NCBI GenBank assembly: GCA_031763025.1
Contig: JASSKH010000003.1
Coordinates: 18,756,977 to 18,820,976, forward strand
Length of the DNA: 64,000 bases
Direction: 5' to 3'
Source of the DNA: Macrocystis pyrifera
Taxonomy: Eukaryota > Sar > Phaeophyceae > Laminariales > Laminariaceae
Part shown: positions 1-13,010 of the stretch, piece after piece
How positions within the stretch are numbered: position 1 is the stretch's first letter
Layout: every line of letters starts with the position of its first letter
Position numbers and translations under genes: made by a program
Notes under the pieces: generated by a model
Told to the model about the DNA's origin: nothing
Databases searched by the model: none
Seen by the model: the letters and a program-made list of their open reading frames with translations, nothing else

Positions 1-379
1 GCCCCGGTCCCCATTCCGCCCCCCCCCCCCCCCCGTAGATATGTATGGGTTGGGTAGGCGTCGGTTGGCAACGACACTGTAAAACATGCCGCTCACTACG
101 TGAGCTAGACATCCAGGGCACCGTTTTCTTTTTATTTTTTGGCGGTCGCCCACAGCTGGTCGTCGAGTTAGATTATTTGTGCGGGGTAAAGAACCTTTAC
201 TCTGCGCAAGGGAATTGATCGTATCACGGAGTGTTCAAGGTAAGGCACCCAAGAGGCAGTTACATAGTACTCCCATTGCTGTCTCTGGAAGTGGCTACAC
301 CGGAAATTAAAGTAACTCATTGAAGCTGTCATCCATATGCAAGTCCGCTCCACAAGCGGTTCTAGGATGCAGCTCACCC

Positions 380-576
380 TTCATGCGACTCGCCGGACAC
401 CTCGCGGCGCTTCGCGCTTGGTGCAAGCAATGTCTGCCCGGTCGGTGAAAACCCGACATGCTCCGTCCTGGCATTGTAGGGATGCGAGGGTCTATGGTCA
501 TACGACTACGGCCATGCATGAGATCGAGTGCAGCTATCCAATCGAGCACCCCCCTCCCCCCCCCCCCCCCCCCCCC
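380..576 (-). repeat. G/C-tract-bounded dispersed repeat, copy a
   Basis: A segment of about 190 bp ends on the plus strand in a long C tract at 545-576. It shares blocks such as CATACGACTACGGCCATGCATG and AAAACCCGACATGCTCCGTCC (quoted only as landmarks of about 20 nt) with segments at 18.45, 30.9-31.26 and 31.6 kb. Read on the minus strand the copy begins with the G tract. It looks like a short interspersed element, but I could not find clear pol III A and B boxes or a target duplication, so the class is open. Confidence 0.55.
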
Positions 577-802
577 GCGCCCAACATTATGCATATTTAG
601 TATTTCTCCATCGCACCAAAGGCAATGAACGAACACCCCTGGCAGATGGTCACTTACTTCGACGTCACGTTCCCCTTTCTTCTGAGCTTATATTGGTGCT
701 CACATCATGTGCTGCTGTATTTGCTGTTTATTGATGCTGGTACTAAACATGCTGCATTTGCTCTGGCTCGGCGTTGCTTGGGTGCGCTGACAACCCTTCC
801 AG

Positions 803-1358
803 GTGTGGGAGCACGCGTACTACATCGACTACCGCAACGCACGTTCCGACTACATCGGTGAGTGCCTAGCCTTACCTTGCCTTTACCTTGCCTTTCCCCC
901 GTGACCACGGTAACATTGACGACAGCACTAATACTGCAAAACTCGTCCTACTCTATTTTCAAGTAGTTGGCCTCAAAAACATGACAGGTCCCTACGTTCT
1001 GTGGCCAAACTACTTGAAACTATAGTAGGTTGATGCTCTCAGCAGTAGGTAAGTTGTAGCACCGTCTCTCTAGCTCCACTTCGGCATCTGGTCGCCATCA
1101 ATGCTGTATGTGCATGAAGACATCAAGGTTATTCACGCAAGCGTCAAACCTGTTGCACTTGACATTGGCAATTGTCCACCTCCCCTCTCGCTCCCCAAAA
1201 TTATGTATTTTGGCCGTGTTGATCCGTGATCAGAATCCTGGTGGAACCTGGTGAACTGGGACTTCGCCAACGAGAACTTGGACGATGCATCGTACTCCTA
1301 CTCCTACCATTTCTCTTACTCCTACTCCATAGACATGGAGTACTTCGACTACTACTAG
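803..1358 (+). CDS. Fe-type superoxide dismutase, copy 1, last two exons (5' end outside window)
   Basis: Enzyme that converts superoxide to O2 and H2O2. Exon 803-857 follows an AG and encodes VWEHAYYIDYRNARSDYI, the Fe/Mn-SOD signature with the fourth metal ligand (His of WEH). A GT-AG intron at 858-1233 (phase 1) leads to exon 1234-1358, which encodes SWWNLVNWDFANENL and ends at TAG 1356-1358. Family members normally stop soon after this motif. Here about 25 extra residues rich in Tyr and Ser (SYSYSYHFSYSYS) are encoded by TAC/TCC-type repeats, which suggests microsatellite expansion into the C-terminus. The exon carrying the Asp ligand is not found in bases 1-802, so it and the rest must lie upstream. 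Intron position and phase match the complete copy at 25777-37651. Whether this copy is functional cannot be judged. Confidence 0.85.
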
Positions 1359-4300
1359 TAGACTACTACTATAGTCCAAACTATCAAATCACCACTTGCC
1401 CCTCATGCAGTGGGTGTGCCTACGGGAAGACAAACAAAACTCGTCATACTGCTGGTAAGACACAAACTCAGCAGTTTCTCTGCCTCAAGCATGCCTACGT
1501 ACTGTACCAGGTATGTCGACATGTCGCGCCCTGGACTGAAGAACATTGACGAGCGGTCGGTAGATGGGTACAAGTAGCTCGGTCGTAGCTGGACCGTGTG
1601 GGTGTGCCTACAGCAGTCAGTGTGCGCACCCCCCCCCCCCCCCCTGCTTTGAAACGTACTGTGGAATGCAGCGACTATAGCCCGCTCAGATATTAGTTAT
1701 CTTGCTTAGCTTTTTCTCGTTCTTGGGGTTTATTAATACCTGGTAGTCGTTTTTTTTTTTTTTTTTGCTTGTAGGAGGGACACGTTTGTCCGCAGGAAAG
1801 GTCGGAAGCGAGGGGAAGGGAGGGGTTGTCATCGACCAATCTGCTTGATAGCGTAGTTCAGCTGTATGTAGATATTTATTTACTTTTAATAGTGATGTAG
1901 TTGGCGGTGTGACCCAGTGCGTGCGCCTTTGTTGAATATCGCAAGTCAGCGGCTCGGTAGATTTTGTACGTGTCAGAGTCTGTACAGAACGCGGGATGCA
2001 CCATGCCTTGTGGATGAGTGCACCGCACTGTGAAGTACCACAGTACACGCGAGCAACGGTACGTTAACCGCTGACTGATATCCCTACAATTTAGCTTCTG
2101 GAGAAAGAAGCAACCAAAAATCGGGGGATGGAACGCATAAATATGTAGAAGCCTCCTTCGCTGAGGTTTTTGTCGTTCGTTGGGTGAGCTTTTTTTATCG
2201 ATGCCCTTGAGGCGGAACGGGGCGGAGTGGCAATGGTATGATACGTGATATATCAGCATAAACAGTGCTAGTGTCCGTTTCAGCATAGCGCATGCAGTAG
2301 TTGGGAGGGGGGGTGCGGCTCTTCTCTACATTGTTCCGTAGGTGCAACACGTACGTGCTGGCTACCTACACCTTTTCTATCGCCCGCCGGACTTTTTGTG
2401 CAGCATTTTTATTGATCACACATCAAAGTTTGCCAAGGGTCATTAGGACCACAAAGTAGAAAATGATGCATACATTCCAGGTATACGTGAGCACTGATAT
2501 CGATAAGGACGATACGTTCCGTGGGGTTGAATGGTACGTGGTGTGTGCTCTCTTTAATTTTTCGTTCTTGACATACAACAGTAGTAGTACTAATAGTCGT
2601 CTTATCGTGTCACATTGTTCCATGTTGGTTGAATCTGGGTCGTAGGTTGTTCGTTGCTTTGTGCAGCTCAGAGGCGCCCAGCTCGAGGTGCAGCAGTACC
2701 ATCACAAGACCCAGCAGCTACCCAAGGGGGAGTTTTGCTCATCTTTTAGGGCCAACGGTATTCTGCCGCAACTTTTACTGGTTACCTGATTTACACCTGG
2801 TAACCCTACATTATTTGCCCAATTTGATCTTGACATTATTATTTTTGAAAAAAGGGGTTCTACGTGTAGTAAGTAGCGTGTTTGTCGATTTTTGGTCAGC
2901 TTCTCGTTCCTGTGTCATGAGTACTGCAGGATTGGGGGAATGTATGCATATGTATATTATGCGGCGAAAGTAGGGGGTACGTTTTATGGCATTATCCTGT
3001 GAACCAGAATGAACACAACAACCAGAATGAACGCGAGAGGCGTTGAGCGATACTGGTATGATACTACGCGTCGGCGGGGAATGATAGTTTCGATCTGATG
3101 TTGTGCTCGATGTGTCGAAGGGTATTACTGTAGTTAGCTCACTATTAATAGCGCAGAGGAAGATGTGAGTTGAGATGTTATTTGAGTTGAAGGTGTCCAG
3201 ACGACCTCATGTATGACGGAGGAACATTACTGATTTCCTACCTGGTATGTTTTTGCGGGCCAACAAGGTAGTACAAAAGTTTCACGCAAACGGCACCATA
3301 TTACGTTAATATCAGTATTTTACTATTTTGACATCTGGGCCGTTTCGCCCTCGGTTGGCGCCGCCCCCATCATGGGATGATGAAATACTTATCACTCAAT
3401 TTCGGATCCATAGCCAAACGATCGCGGGCGGCTACCGGCGCTGCTCCAGCCGTCGTCGACCGTCGACTATGGTTTCGGTCACACCGCGGAGTTCCCTGTT
3501 TGAATGTTCAATGGCTCGCCTGGCTCCGGGCGCCGTTGCAGCACATTTCTATCCAGTCACCAAACGACCGCCTCAAGCAGCGCCTCTCGGAGTCGCTGGA
3601 TAAGCAAGGCTTTCGCGCCTATCTTGTATCGGCGGAAGTTATTAGTGCTTCTACTCCCTCCGTCCCTCGCACCGATACTTATCTAACCGCTGCCTGCAGC
3701 GCCTGCGCTTCCGCGATGGTGATCTGTTAAGGCTGCTCCCGTCACCGCTACGGCTATGCATAGTGAGTGGATGCCGTTGACTATTCCGTCGCTGCCGCAG
3801 AAAACGGACTGCCTTGCCTCCGCCGTGTTTTTTTTTGCATCCTGCAAGCTGGTTGGGCGTGACGTAGCAACAGGCAGAGAAGACGTGTATCGCCACTTCC
3901 TATATATAATATGATATTATTGCAGTACATGTTCAAACGAATGACCACTAATCCTCGCCAGCAGCAGTTTACTCGCGTGTTTTCTTCTCTTCAATGACGT
4001 CCTGTCTTTTCGGCTACTACTGCTTGTACAACAGTTCAATATGCCGACAGGGGTCATATCTTCACACCAACAGCCGATTGTCGGCATTTTCGTCCTTTTG
4101 CTCCGGAAACCGGCCCCGCCTCTCCAATAATAGCAATACCTCTCATCTTGCCCCGGCGGGAGAATCTAAACACCCATGGTTGGCGTGCCTGTGAACTGAC
4201 TTTACGTACCAAGCAGTCCTTCAAATAATTCATTCGTAACTCGTACGACGTGGTGGTCCCTCTCCCCCCCTTTACCTATTGCCGATTTTACTGCCGAAGG

Positions 4301-7120
4301 TCGAGGGTGGTACTGTGCTCCCGGCCTTCGTACGTCTTTCAGAAGGCGTGAAATACGTCTACTTGAAGTAGGATAACGCTGCCGTCTCAGATGTCTTCTC
4401 CTGCCAGCCATTCCCAATTCGCTTCGCGTTCTGGTACGGTCTCCGGTATAAATACCTCCATCTCCGTGCGCTCGCTGCACTTCCGACTGCAAACCAATCG
4501 ATCAGAGTGCAGAAAAGCACTGCCCTTGAAGATATTCGTGGAACTCTGCAGTAATCCGCGTCCTATGCCAAACGTGCGAAGGCATTCATGATGTAAATGC
4601 TCCAGCGGCGGGGAACAGGGCTGCCAACACTGCCTTCTTTCAGATGCAAAGGTGGTTCAATATGGCCTGGTGGCCAATGCCAAGTCACTCGATAGCTAGC
4701 TGTTGCCTTTCACGGTTCCATCTACTACTCATGCGCCAGTTCCGCGTGAACGTCCGCTTTTGTCAGGACGTCGTCGGCTTCCATTGCCAAAACCATATAT
4801 CTTGCCTACGCCTTCGCACCCAAGGAGCGCTCCATAGCGGCCTCATGGCACGGTTTCGTCTGGTTTCTATCTCTTTTCTGTCTTTTGATGACCTTCCGGA
4901 GCTTCAGAGACGTTTTTCTGCCTCTCCGGAACAACCTCATCCAACCGCGATTGAACATCAATACCACCTAGCGCGAGAGAGAAACACGTATCAAAGTCGT
5001 GGGCGCGTCTCGATCAAAAGTCAAAACAAGATTCGCAAAATTGTCTGCCGCGAGGAACGACGAGGGCCCGACGTACTCCGTTGGATCTTGCAATCCCGCA
5101 CTGAATAACAATCGTCCCTTTCGTCGATCAAGCTTTGCACAATTCCGTGAATACCTCATGGCGCTCTCCCCCCCTAACCCTTCTGCGTCTCGTTGACTGC
5201 AAGGGTCGACGGAACACCCATGAGTACGTTGTTGTACTCTCTGCCACCGGCACGGGTAAGTAACCGCCTCAGCTGTAAACCCCTCACCTGCATCGCTCAT
5301 CATTGATAGCCTCACGCCAAACTCATGGGTGCATTGCACACGGAACCTTGGACTTTACCGGATATGAGAACAGACAGTCGCGGGCTTTTATACACGACCA
5401 GTAGCAAATAATGGGTCCCCACGTCGGAACATCACTTAAAGTCTTGTAAATCTACCCAGCACTTATCACGGCCACAACAGCGAGCGGGAATCATTCATTG
5501 CATTGCATTGCCACTGATTGTTAGGTCCTCGCTTGCTTCCTCCATCAACACACCCCACACGAAAACACGCCCTCTCTTACCGGGGTTGCATAAATCCCCC
5601 AGAACAACGTAAGGTTTCGGGCAATTACCCTCGGCATGAGTGAGTTCGAGATGGCCAGCCTCGGCACGTTCCCCTTCGGAGCGTTCTAGTCACATTGTCT
5701 TCCAATACGCAATCTGTCATCCCCTCCCATATTTCACTGTCGTCTCCTCCAAGCATGTTGGCGAGGTGGGCCCAGTCACGCGCCCTCCTGTTGTCATTTG
5801 ATCAGCCGCGGCGAATTGAAAAGCGCTCCCGCTGTCCGAGGCAACGGTCCCGGGTATTACCCGTTAGGTGTCCATACATACTCCCTGGCTAGGACTTCGC
5901 AATTGTCTGCCCACGTCTAATGCCACCGATGTTTTGATCCCGCCTTCACGAGTTTTTCCATCTTGCTTTGGATCGTTGTGGTCTTTTCCAGCTAGTTCCG
6001 CCGTCACCGACTGTGTGAGTTCGTCGCTAATCAGAGAGACTAGTTTTACGGGGTCGCACGCAAGGGATTTCTTTAGTCTCGCCGAGAACACGTGGCAGTA
6101 CCTCTCAAACAACCGCTAAGGCTCATCAACGGCTGAATAATTAGTATGCGCTGTCTTGACCTGCGAACAAGCCACCACATCGGTGCCCGTTCCCCCGCCT
6201 CCTTCCTACGAAGTGACTGTCAATTACCCACCCTCCTCCCTGCTTTGGTCTCTATTCCCTTCGCGCCTGGTTCCTCACCTGTATTGTGGTGCTTGATATA
6301 ACCCGCCTGCGCTCCCTGTAGTCAATATGTACCGTGTAAATCTTGCCACAGACCACATCGTTTAAGCGTCTACTAAATGAGTCGTCCACCATGTTGCACT
6401 GAAACGACGTTCCGGGATACCACCACTGCATTCCCCGCGTTGTCCCTAGTTGTGAAGACACATCGGTTCAACCACCACCATTTGCCGGTCCTCCCTTGAC
6501 ATAGGCGTCCAGCTGAACGCTGACGAATCCACGTACTATGCCGTATATCTCGTGAGTGTTAACTCCTATACAAGAGTCTCGTCGTCCTCCCATGCAACAG
6601 AACCTTCGCTAGTGTTCATTGGTGAATCGTATCCTTCTGTCGGGTCCTCCTCCCCACGGGGAAGTTTCGATGGAACGCAGCGGATCCCGAGTTGCCCTTC
6701 GGGGGGGCCGCCGCAGTGTTGCCGTCTGCCCCGCTTGGTTTAATTGCCGCAGACCAACCTACTCCCTCCCGTTCGTCCATTTCCGTTTGGGTAACTTCCG
6801 ACGAAACATATTATACCCACGGTGACTCCGGCGCCAGCCTGAAGCCTCTTTTGCATGTAGATCTATTCTAAGGGTTGTAGTAGATCGTGTGTTGTTGCCG
6901 TTTAGATGCAAGCTACCTGTAAAAGACAGTAGTTCCTCACAAAAGGAGTTGCGCCGTTTCTCGCGCTGTTCTAAAATATAGCCATCATCACACATCATGG
7001 AGCCAAATACGAATATTACGATAATTAAGCTGACTATGAGCAAGTTGTTTTGCAGCGATTGCACTACGAGTATCACTATTCCGTCAACCTACGTAGTGAC
7101 CTACTGTGTCATCCCTACCT
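1359..7120. other. unassigned region
   Basis: No gene is recognised. It holds a C tract at 1630-1644, a T tract at 1750-1766 and short open frames on both strands that do not resemble any family I know. The 3328-6119 part is somewhat richer in open frames and GC and may be another decayed retroelement next to the copia remnant, but I found no diagnostic motif. Confidence 0.3.
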
Positions 7121-9971
7121 TCAGGCTTTCGAAAGCTTCAACTGCTCTGTCAACGGCTTCGCCAAAATATCGGATGGATGCTCTGCTATTTGCACGCGTC
7201 TATATGTGACTGCTGTTCTATCCTCGACATTCTCACGTACATGGTGGTACTTCACATCTAGACTGTGAGCGCTCAGTCCCTTCGTCGGTTTAACCACTCC
7301 TGTAGTGTCCTCGAGCGCTCGCATCGAGTCCCTGATTTTCGGCCCTACCGATTGTGGGAACTACCTACTTTGTTGCTTCGCAAGCCGAGGAATATTTCGA
7401 CTATGTTTGCTGGTGTAGTATCGCTGAGCTGACCACGCGAACATCAGATTATCGCCTCCGCCACCGTTCAGCATCAACAGGTACCACGTGATGTGTTTCA
7501 GTGATCACTGCCTACCTGCTCAATCGGAGAATGCAAACCCTAACCGTGCCTCACACTCACCATCCCCATAGTAAGCTACCCCGATAATAGTTTTGTTGTA
7601 CCTTTCAGATAACGTAATATACATTCGCACGCAACCGTGCAGTATCGGTTGACGATTCTGCCTAGCCATATAGCAACGTTTCTCACAGCATAAACAATGT
7701 CTGGTCTCGTCGTGTGAGGTGCACACAGTGGTCCTCCTACCACCCCACGGAACTACCGCCGTATACGTTGTATACAGGCGAGGGTGATGTACTACCCTCC
7801 ACCCCCCTATCCGTGTTCTATCTTGCGTCCCAAAGCTGTATCGAGTCTATCCTCTATTGTGGCCGACACAGGACGATAGTCCTGCGTTCGGTGACAAACC
7901 TTCCCGAGATCGTGCTGGGTGCCATTTATGCGTTCTATCACAAACAACCAGGTATGCCTCTATGCATAGGATCATCGCCAGCGGTCCAGCTTCGTTCGCC
8001 TCAAATACCTTAATGATCTTATTCTTGGGGCTGTCAGTCTCTGCACGTGTACCAGCAATGGCGATTTTGTCCGCATTTGCGGCTACATCCAGCTTGCTCA
8101 CATCTCTTTGCGCAGAAACACGGGTCTATGGGAGACTCTGTGCCAGTCCTTTCTCCTCCCCTAGGACCCGACCAGGGGTCTTGCATTAATTGTGGGCCCT
8201 CTGTCGCAAATCGTAAAGGTTCCTTCGCAGGCGTCCGGCAAATGGAGCCGTGGTGGTGAACCCCGATGGGAGGGCAACTTGATATAGGTTCTCCAACTGG
8301 GGCATTGACACGCACAGATTCAACGCCCATCCCCCGAGGCTCAGAGTCAAGCTACGCTGCCAAACAAAAAACTTGGCACGCAAGAGGGACGACACACGCG
8401 CTACTAGGGCCTGTGTCTTACGTAAACCGTCCATACCTACCTGACAAAATGCGCTATCAAACTTTCCGTAGAACGTGAAGTGCTTCCGTCCTAGGTGAGC
8501 TTGCGCTTGAAGTCAATTTCAGCTTCACGGCTGAGCTGACCTCCGAACTCACTGATCCTCCTTTACCCGTGTCCGACTTCCCCCCAGAGCTTTCCGCTTA
8601 CTTTCCTGTGCAGTTCCCTATTTAGCGGTTTCTAGGCCATTCACAGCATCTGACTCACTCGGTGGCTCGCCACTGCCCCCGGTCAAAAGCTACGAAGACA
8701 ACCATTGGCCGGTCGTCACCCGTGCTCACCCTCCTGGCCAATGGGTGGATTCACACGCATAGCAGGGAGTTTTTCCCAGACGCAGCACATGGGTTATACC
8801 TGGTACTCTATATCGGTCGTCGGGAGCCCCCAGCGCCAGAAGTAAGTTTCTCACACCATGTTATTCCCATCAACAGCGTTTGTGTGGTGCCTTGCTAAGG
8901 TCCAGTTTCTCTGTCTCTCCCGCCACCCGTGACCTTCGACTTTCTCCTCATCTTACCTCCTTGAGGAAGCCCCCCGTTCCGATTGACTGTCGCCAGTGAG
9001 CATGGCACCTTGTGCCGTGTAATGATCTCCTCAGATAGGTTTGTGAGTCCCCCTCTTCTTTGAAAAGCCATACCCAGTGTCCACCAAGTGGGGTCTCTCT
9101 TTGCTGGTGTGCTTTGTGTATGTGGTATTTGGCGCTGGTTGGCACGTTGTGTTTCCTTTCTCGCACGATCCGCATACTGCAAGATCTCTGCACGCTACTT
9201 TTCCCTTGTCGCACGATCCGCATACTGCGATCTCTCTCCCTCCAGGGTTACCTCATGCCGAATCGCAACCGCACCGGGCGTCCTTGACACGGCCAACACT
9301 CTAGTACAGCAGTTCTGCTGCCATTGCATTCACGGACTCTAAGCTGTCCGCTACTGTGTACTCTCTCCACCCCCCAGTGGGCTCTAGGATCGCCACTTCA
9401 AACGCTTTGGCCTACGCTTGGACCTAACGTCATCGCAGCACCCTCTGTGGCTACGTACGTATTTCCCACTATAGTCTAGGGATTCGACAATGTCAGTGGA
9501 GAGTAAATGATGACCTCGAGGTGAACCAATACGAATCTGCAATCACGCGTAATCGCCGACCACATCCTTGATGTCCCCCACCTCTACGAAAGTGACTCGT
9601 CCCGTGGTCGTACTGGGAGGAATTGTTTTCGGCAGAAACACCGTGAAAGGACTGCGTTGCGATTTAACATAGTGCCCTGGCTATCTTGAATCGACAATCC
9701 AATTTGACGTTGACGGTAAGCTTGCAGGTCGACGACGCCGTCCTGAGTCGACGATCCATCTGGACGTTACCTGGAACCATGTGGCGATCACCCTCGAATA
9801 TGTGCGTAGAAAAATGACCGATTCACCTGAGTTTATGGAGCACGTCCCGCTCGTGGTATTCCCCTGCTGGCAATCAGTCCTCTTCAGCATGTCCAAATTT
9901 CCCGCACCCCCAGCACTCTGCACCCCTGCCACCTTCGGCTGACGCGCAGTGCCGCCCGCCCCTTCTAGCAC
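7121..9971 (-). pseudogene. decayed Ty1/copia pol (protease, reverse transcriptase, RNase H fragments)
   Basis: Reading the minus strand from high to low coordinates gives copia domains in the usual order but in shifting frames. At 9681-9971 a protease active-site motif appears twice (RWIVDSG and NWIVDSR). At 8186-8434 there is YQVALPSGF followed by GRLRRNLYDLRQ, matching the copia RT block that normally reads LYGLKQ. At 7847-8101 comes DKIAIAG and KVFEANEAGPLAMILCIE, the region after the RT YVDD box, with the acidic pair itself degraded. At 7121-7324 comes SAHSLDVKYHHVRENVED and SDILAKPL, the RNase H C-terminus. Many stops and frameshifts make it non-functional. The integrase core between 8.5 and 9.6 kb is barely readable, and I did not find the LTRs. 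Confidence 0.75.
9688..9775 (-). repeat. short tandem duplication inside the copia protease remnant
   Basis: Two related segments of about 50 bp each encode a WIVDS motif on the minus strand, at roughly 9690-9710 and 9745-9765. The aspartic protease active site of the copia remnant has therefore been duplicated. The Gly after Ser is kept in one copy and changed in the other. Confidence 0.5.
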
Positions 9972-10129
9972 GTTACACTTGAATGCAGCTCAAAAGCAGA
10001 ATGACTGCCCCCATATTTGCTGCTTGTCGGCGACCTTGGCACCTTTTCCCTCTCAGTACCTGCGTGCGTCGTGGTTAGGCTTTGGACAAAGTGGACAGAT
10101 CATAGCAACAACGCGCTCCCAGCCTCCAT

Positions 10130-10735
10130 CATGGGGCAGACAATGGGGTACCCCGTCGTACTCCATGGTGGGTCCCATGATATCCCATGGTACTCTATGG
10201 GGTAATTCATGGAAAAGTCGTACACCATGGTATATTTAATAGCGTGTCCCATGGGGTACGAGGGACAATCTTCCTTGGGATACCCCCTGAGAACCCATGG
10301 GACGTGCCATGGGATATCCCATCGTGTGTCCCACATGGAATATATCATGGGACGAAACCCTCCATGAGTCGTCCCACGGCGGATATGAGGGGTACCCATG
10401 GGGGTACCTATGGGATATTCCGTGAGAATACCACGGAGTATGTCATGGTATTCCCTGCGGCATGTGCCATGGGGCATCTCAAGGTAGTGGACAAATGCCT
10501 CCCATAGGATATGCCATGGGGGCCCCGTGGATATTCCGTGGGAATACCACGGGGTATGCCATGGTATACCCTGCAGCATATGCCATGGGGCATCTCAAGG
10601 TAGACTCTATGGACAAATGCCCCCACAGGATACGCCATGGGGGGCCCGTGGGATATTCCGAGGGATATTCCATTATCTTACATGGGTTACCCCATGGGAT
10701 CTGCCACGGGGAAGCATCTTCAATTGTATATACTA
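10130..10735. repeat. CCATGG-type degenerate satellite, 12-bp period (block 1a)
   Basis: Successive units such as CATGGGACGTGC, CATGGGATATCC and CATCGTGTGTCC repeat every 12 bp with many substitutions. A larger duplication is visible: CATGGGGCATCTCAAGGTAG occurs at about 10478 and again at about 10586, each followed by a run containing GACAAATGCC. Units are close to self-complementary, so CCATGG appears equally on both strands. The open frames crossing it on both strands are repeat artefacts. Confidence 0.85.
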
Positions 10736-11204
10736 CAGCAGTACTAGAGAGGTAAATGCGGCAAGGCGGTCTCGTGCTCATAGTTGCAGCAGGCCGTGTG
10801 CGTTCGAAGAAAGTTGTACGAAACAAAACACGAAATCTCGCCGCACTCAAAACACCTCATCACAACCACAGCAGCCCGCTGACCGTAACAACATCGAGAC
10901 GACGTGTGATGAAACAAGCCCCACGCGCTAGCGCGAGTTCGCCCGCTTCCATAAACCCCGGGTTCGTGGAAATCGGCCGCGTACAGCTAGCGTAATCAGT
11001 AATCCACGAATGTTGCAGACCAGCAGTACACAGCAGAGAAACAGAGAGACAGACAGGCAGGCCGAATAAATGAGTGGAAGCCTGTACGCACCCGAGTATG
11101 AAAAAGTTTTTTCTTCAGGACAAAAAACACCCTCGTCGTCATGGAACACCTCCGTGAGATCTCCCATAGTGAAGTTCATCCCAACCGATGTACAATACGG
11201 AAAC
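10736..11204. other. non-satellite spacer within the CCATGG block
   Basis: About 470 bp without the CATGG periodicity. No gene or element is recognised; a stretch of short purine-rich repeats (AGAGAAACAGAGAGACAGAC) lies near 11032. Confidence 0.4.
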
Positions 11205-12640
11205 CCTTGGAATAGTCCATGATCAATACCATGGGATATTATAGAAACGTTAAACCCACGGTGAATATGTGGTGCCCCATGAGACGAAAATACTCTCATG
11301 GAGTATGCCATGGTGTACCCCACAATAAAAAACCATGGTATCAATGCTCGCATGGGGTGTCCCATGGGTGTAATGGGATCCGTGGCACGTGCCATGGAGT
11401 ACGCCGCGGCATATCCCACGCCATGATTTATTCTATAGTGTCGTCCCATGACCCCCGGTTTGTTATCTCATGGAATAGTTTATGCAACCAGTGTGAACCC
11501 ACCGCATGTCTCACAGTTTATTTCATGGAGAATTATATGGTGCATCACATGTGCTTGCTGGGATGCCATGGCGCATGGGTAATTCCATGTACGAGTGGTA
11601 CAGTAACCCATGTGGCACCCACCAGGAATGTTGACTCTAACTGGTAAAATCTGCGTTCATGGAAAACCACACGGTATATCCCATGAGACTTTCCCATGGG
11701 GTTGCCTGTCCCTTCCGTCATATAGGTTCATTGCGTCCACGGCACATGGAGTATCCCATGCCTAATTCCGTGAGGTGCGCTAAGGGATGTCCCAGGGGCC
11801 AAATGCTCCCATGATATTGCACGTCGCGTGATGTATCACATGTCTAATTCTTTGGGGCGAATACTCTTATGGGTTAGTATATGGTGCATTCCATGAGGCA
11901 TCCCATCCATGGTGAACACCGTGGTTCGTCCCATGGTGCATACCGTGGTATTAGAGTTTTTTGCACGGGGTTGTGCACCATGGAGTATGTCATGGTGTTC
12001 ACTAGGCGCGCCATGGGAGAACATTTGGGGCATGGGGTATGCGGTCGTTTGCACGACGGGACGACCCAAGAGGCGGTCCATGAGATTCACACCACCATGG
12101 TGCACCGCATGGGACATGCCATGCTGCACCCGTGGTACGTCTTGTGGGGTAGTCAACGGTGTCGTGTATCTGTCCCACAGAGTGATACTTGGGGTATACC
12201 ATGAGGTATGTCGTGGGGTGGTGCTCTATGGGCTGCGTCATGGTGTCTCACGAGGACCTCCACGAAGGACCATTTGGGCCATGGGGTATGCAATCGATTG
12301 CACCATGGAGCGACCCATGACAATCCATGGGTAAAGACGACTATGGTGGACTTCATGGGGCATCCCATAGTGAACCCCACGGTACACCCTATAATATGGG
12401 GTTTGTCACAGCAGAGTGCGCCCCATGGCTTGCCCCGTGTGGCATGCTGTGGGTAAGCCATGGGGTATGCCACAGGGTGCCTTATGATGACCCATAGGGT
12501 GGCCCATGAGTCCTTCCGTGGGATGATCCATGAATCCGCTGGAAACCCCATGGGGATACCCATGGAGTACCCCATGGGTTGTTCCATGGGGGGCATCCTT
12601 GGGTTGCCCCATAGTTAGCCATAGGGTACCTCATGGTGTA
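11205..12640. repeat. CCATGG-type degenerate satellite (block 1b)
   Basis: Continuation of block 1a after the spacer, with CCATGGGG- and CCATGGTG-containing units at roughly 11-12 bp spacing, more diverged than 1a. It contains no recognisable gene. Confidence 0.8.
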
Positions 12641-12660
12641 CTCATGTAGCACCCAACTAT

Positions 12661-13010
12661 TTATTGCAGATCGTCGGACCTTGGCTTCAGCTGGTATTTC
12701 TCCCCGGCTTCTTTGATGCGGTCATACTGCTGAGCCCAAGAATGCGATTCAATGTTTCGCGTGACAGCAGTACCGCTTCCTTAGAGTTCCTCAGAGTCTA
12801 ATAAGATATTCCACACGCATGGTCTCGTCGTCAGTGATGATTGTGAGGACGACGTTATACACGTTACCGGCAATGTGCGCAATGTCTAGACCAGCCGATC
12901 CACCTTCAGAGTATACTGGGCTACCCTGAGCTCGTTTTTCTTCTGGAACCATACCTGTCCATGCTCACGAGTTACTTTCAGTCCAGGTATACCAGGTGTA
13001 TTGTTATCAC
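12661..13010 (-). pseudogene. possible coding remnant, unrecognised
   Basis: On the minus strand the 12661-12783 frame encodes a stretch ending AQQYDRIKEAGEKYQLKP then SDDLQ and a stop. A neighbouring frame at about 12795-12915 reads GLDIAHIAGNVYNVVLTIIT, and further upstream comes PGLKVTREHGQVWFQKKNEL. The composition looks protein-like but the frames are broken. I do not recognise the family, and it could be part of a transposon. Confidence 0.2.

Noticed and set aside
380-576. The G/C-tract-bounded repeat considered as a 5S rRNA-derived element because of ACGGCCAT
   Set aside because: Only that short block matches; the 5S internal promoter elements and the rest of the sequence do not.
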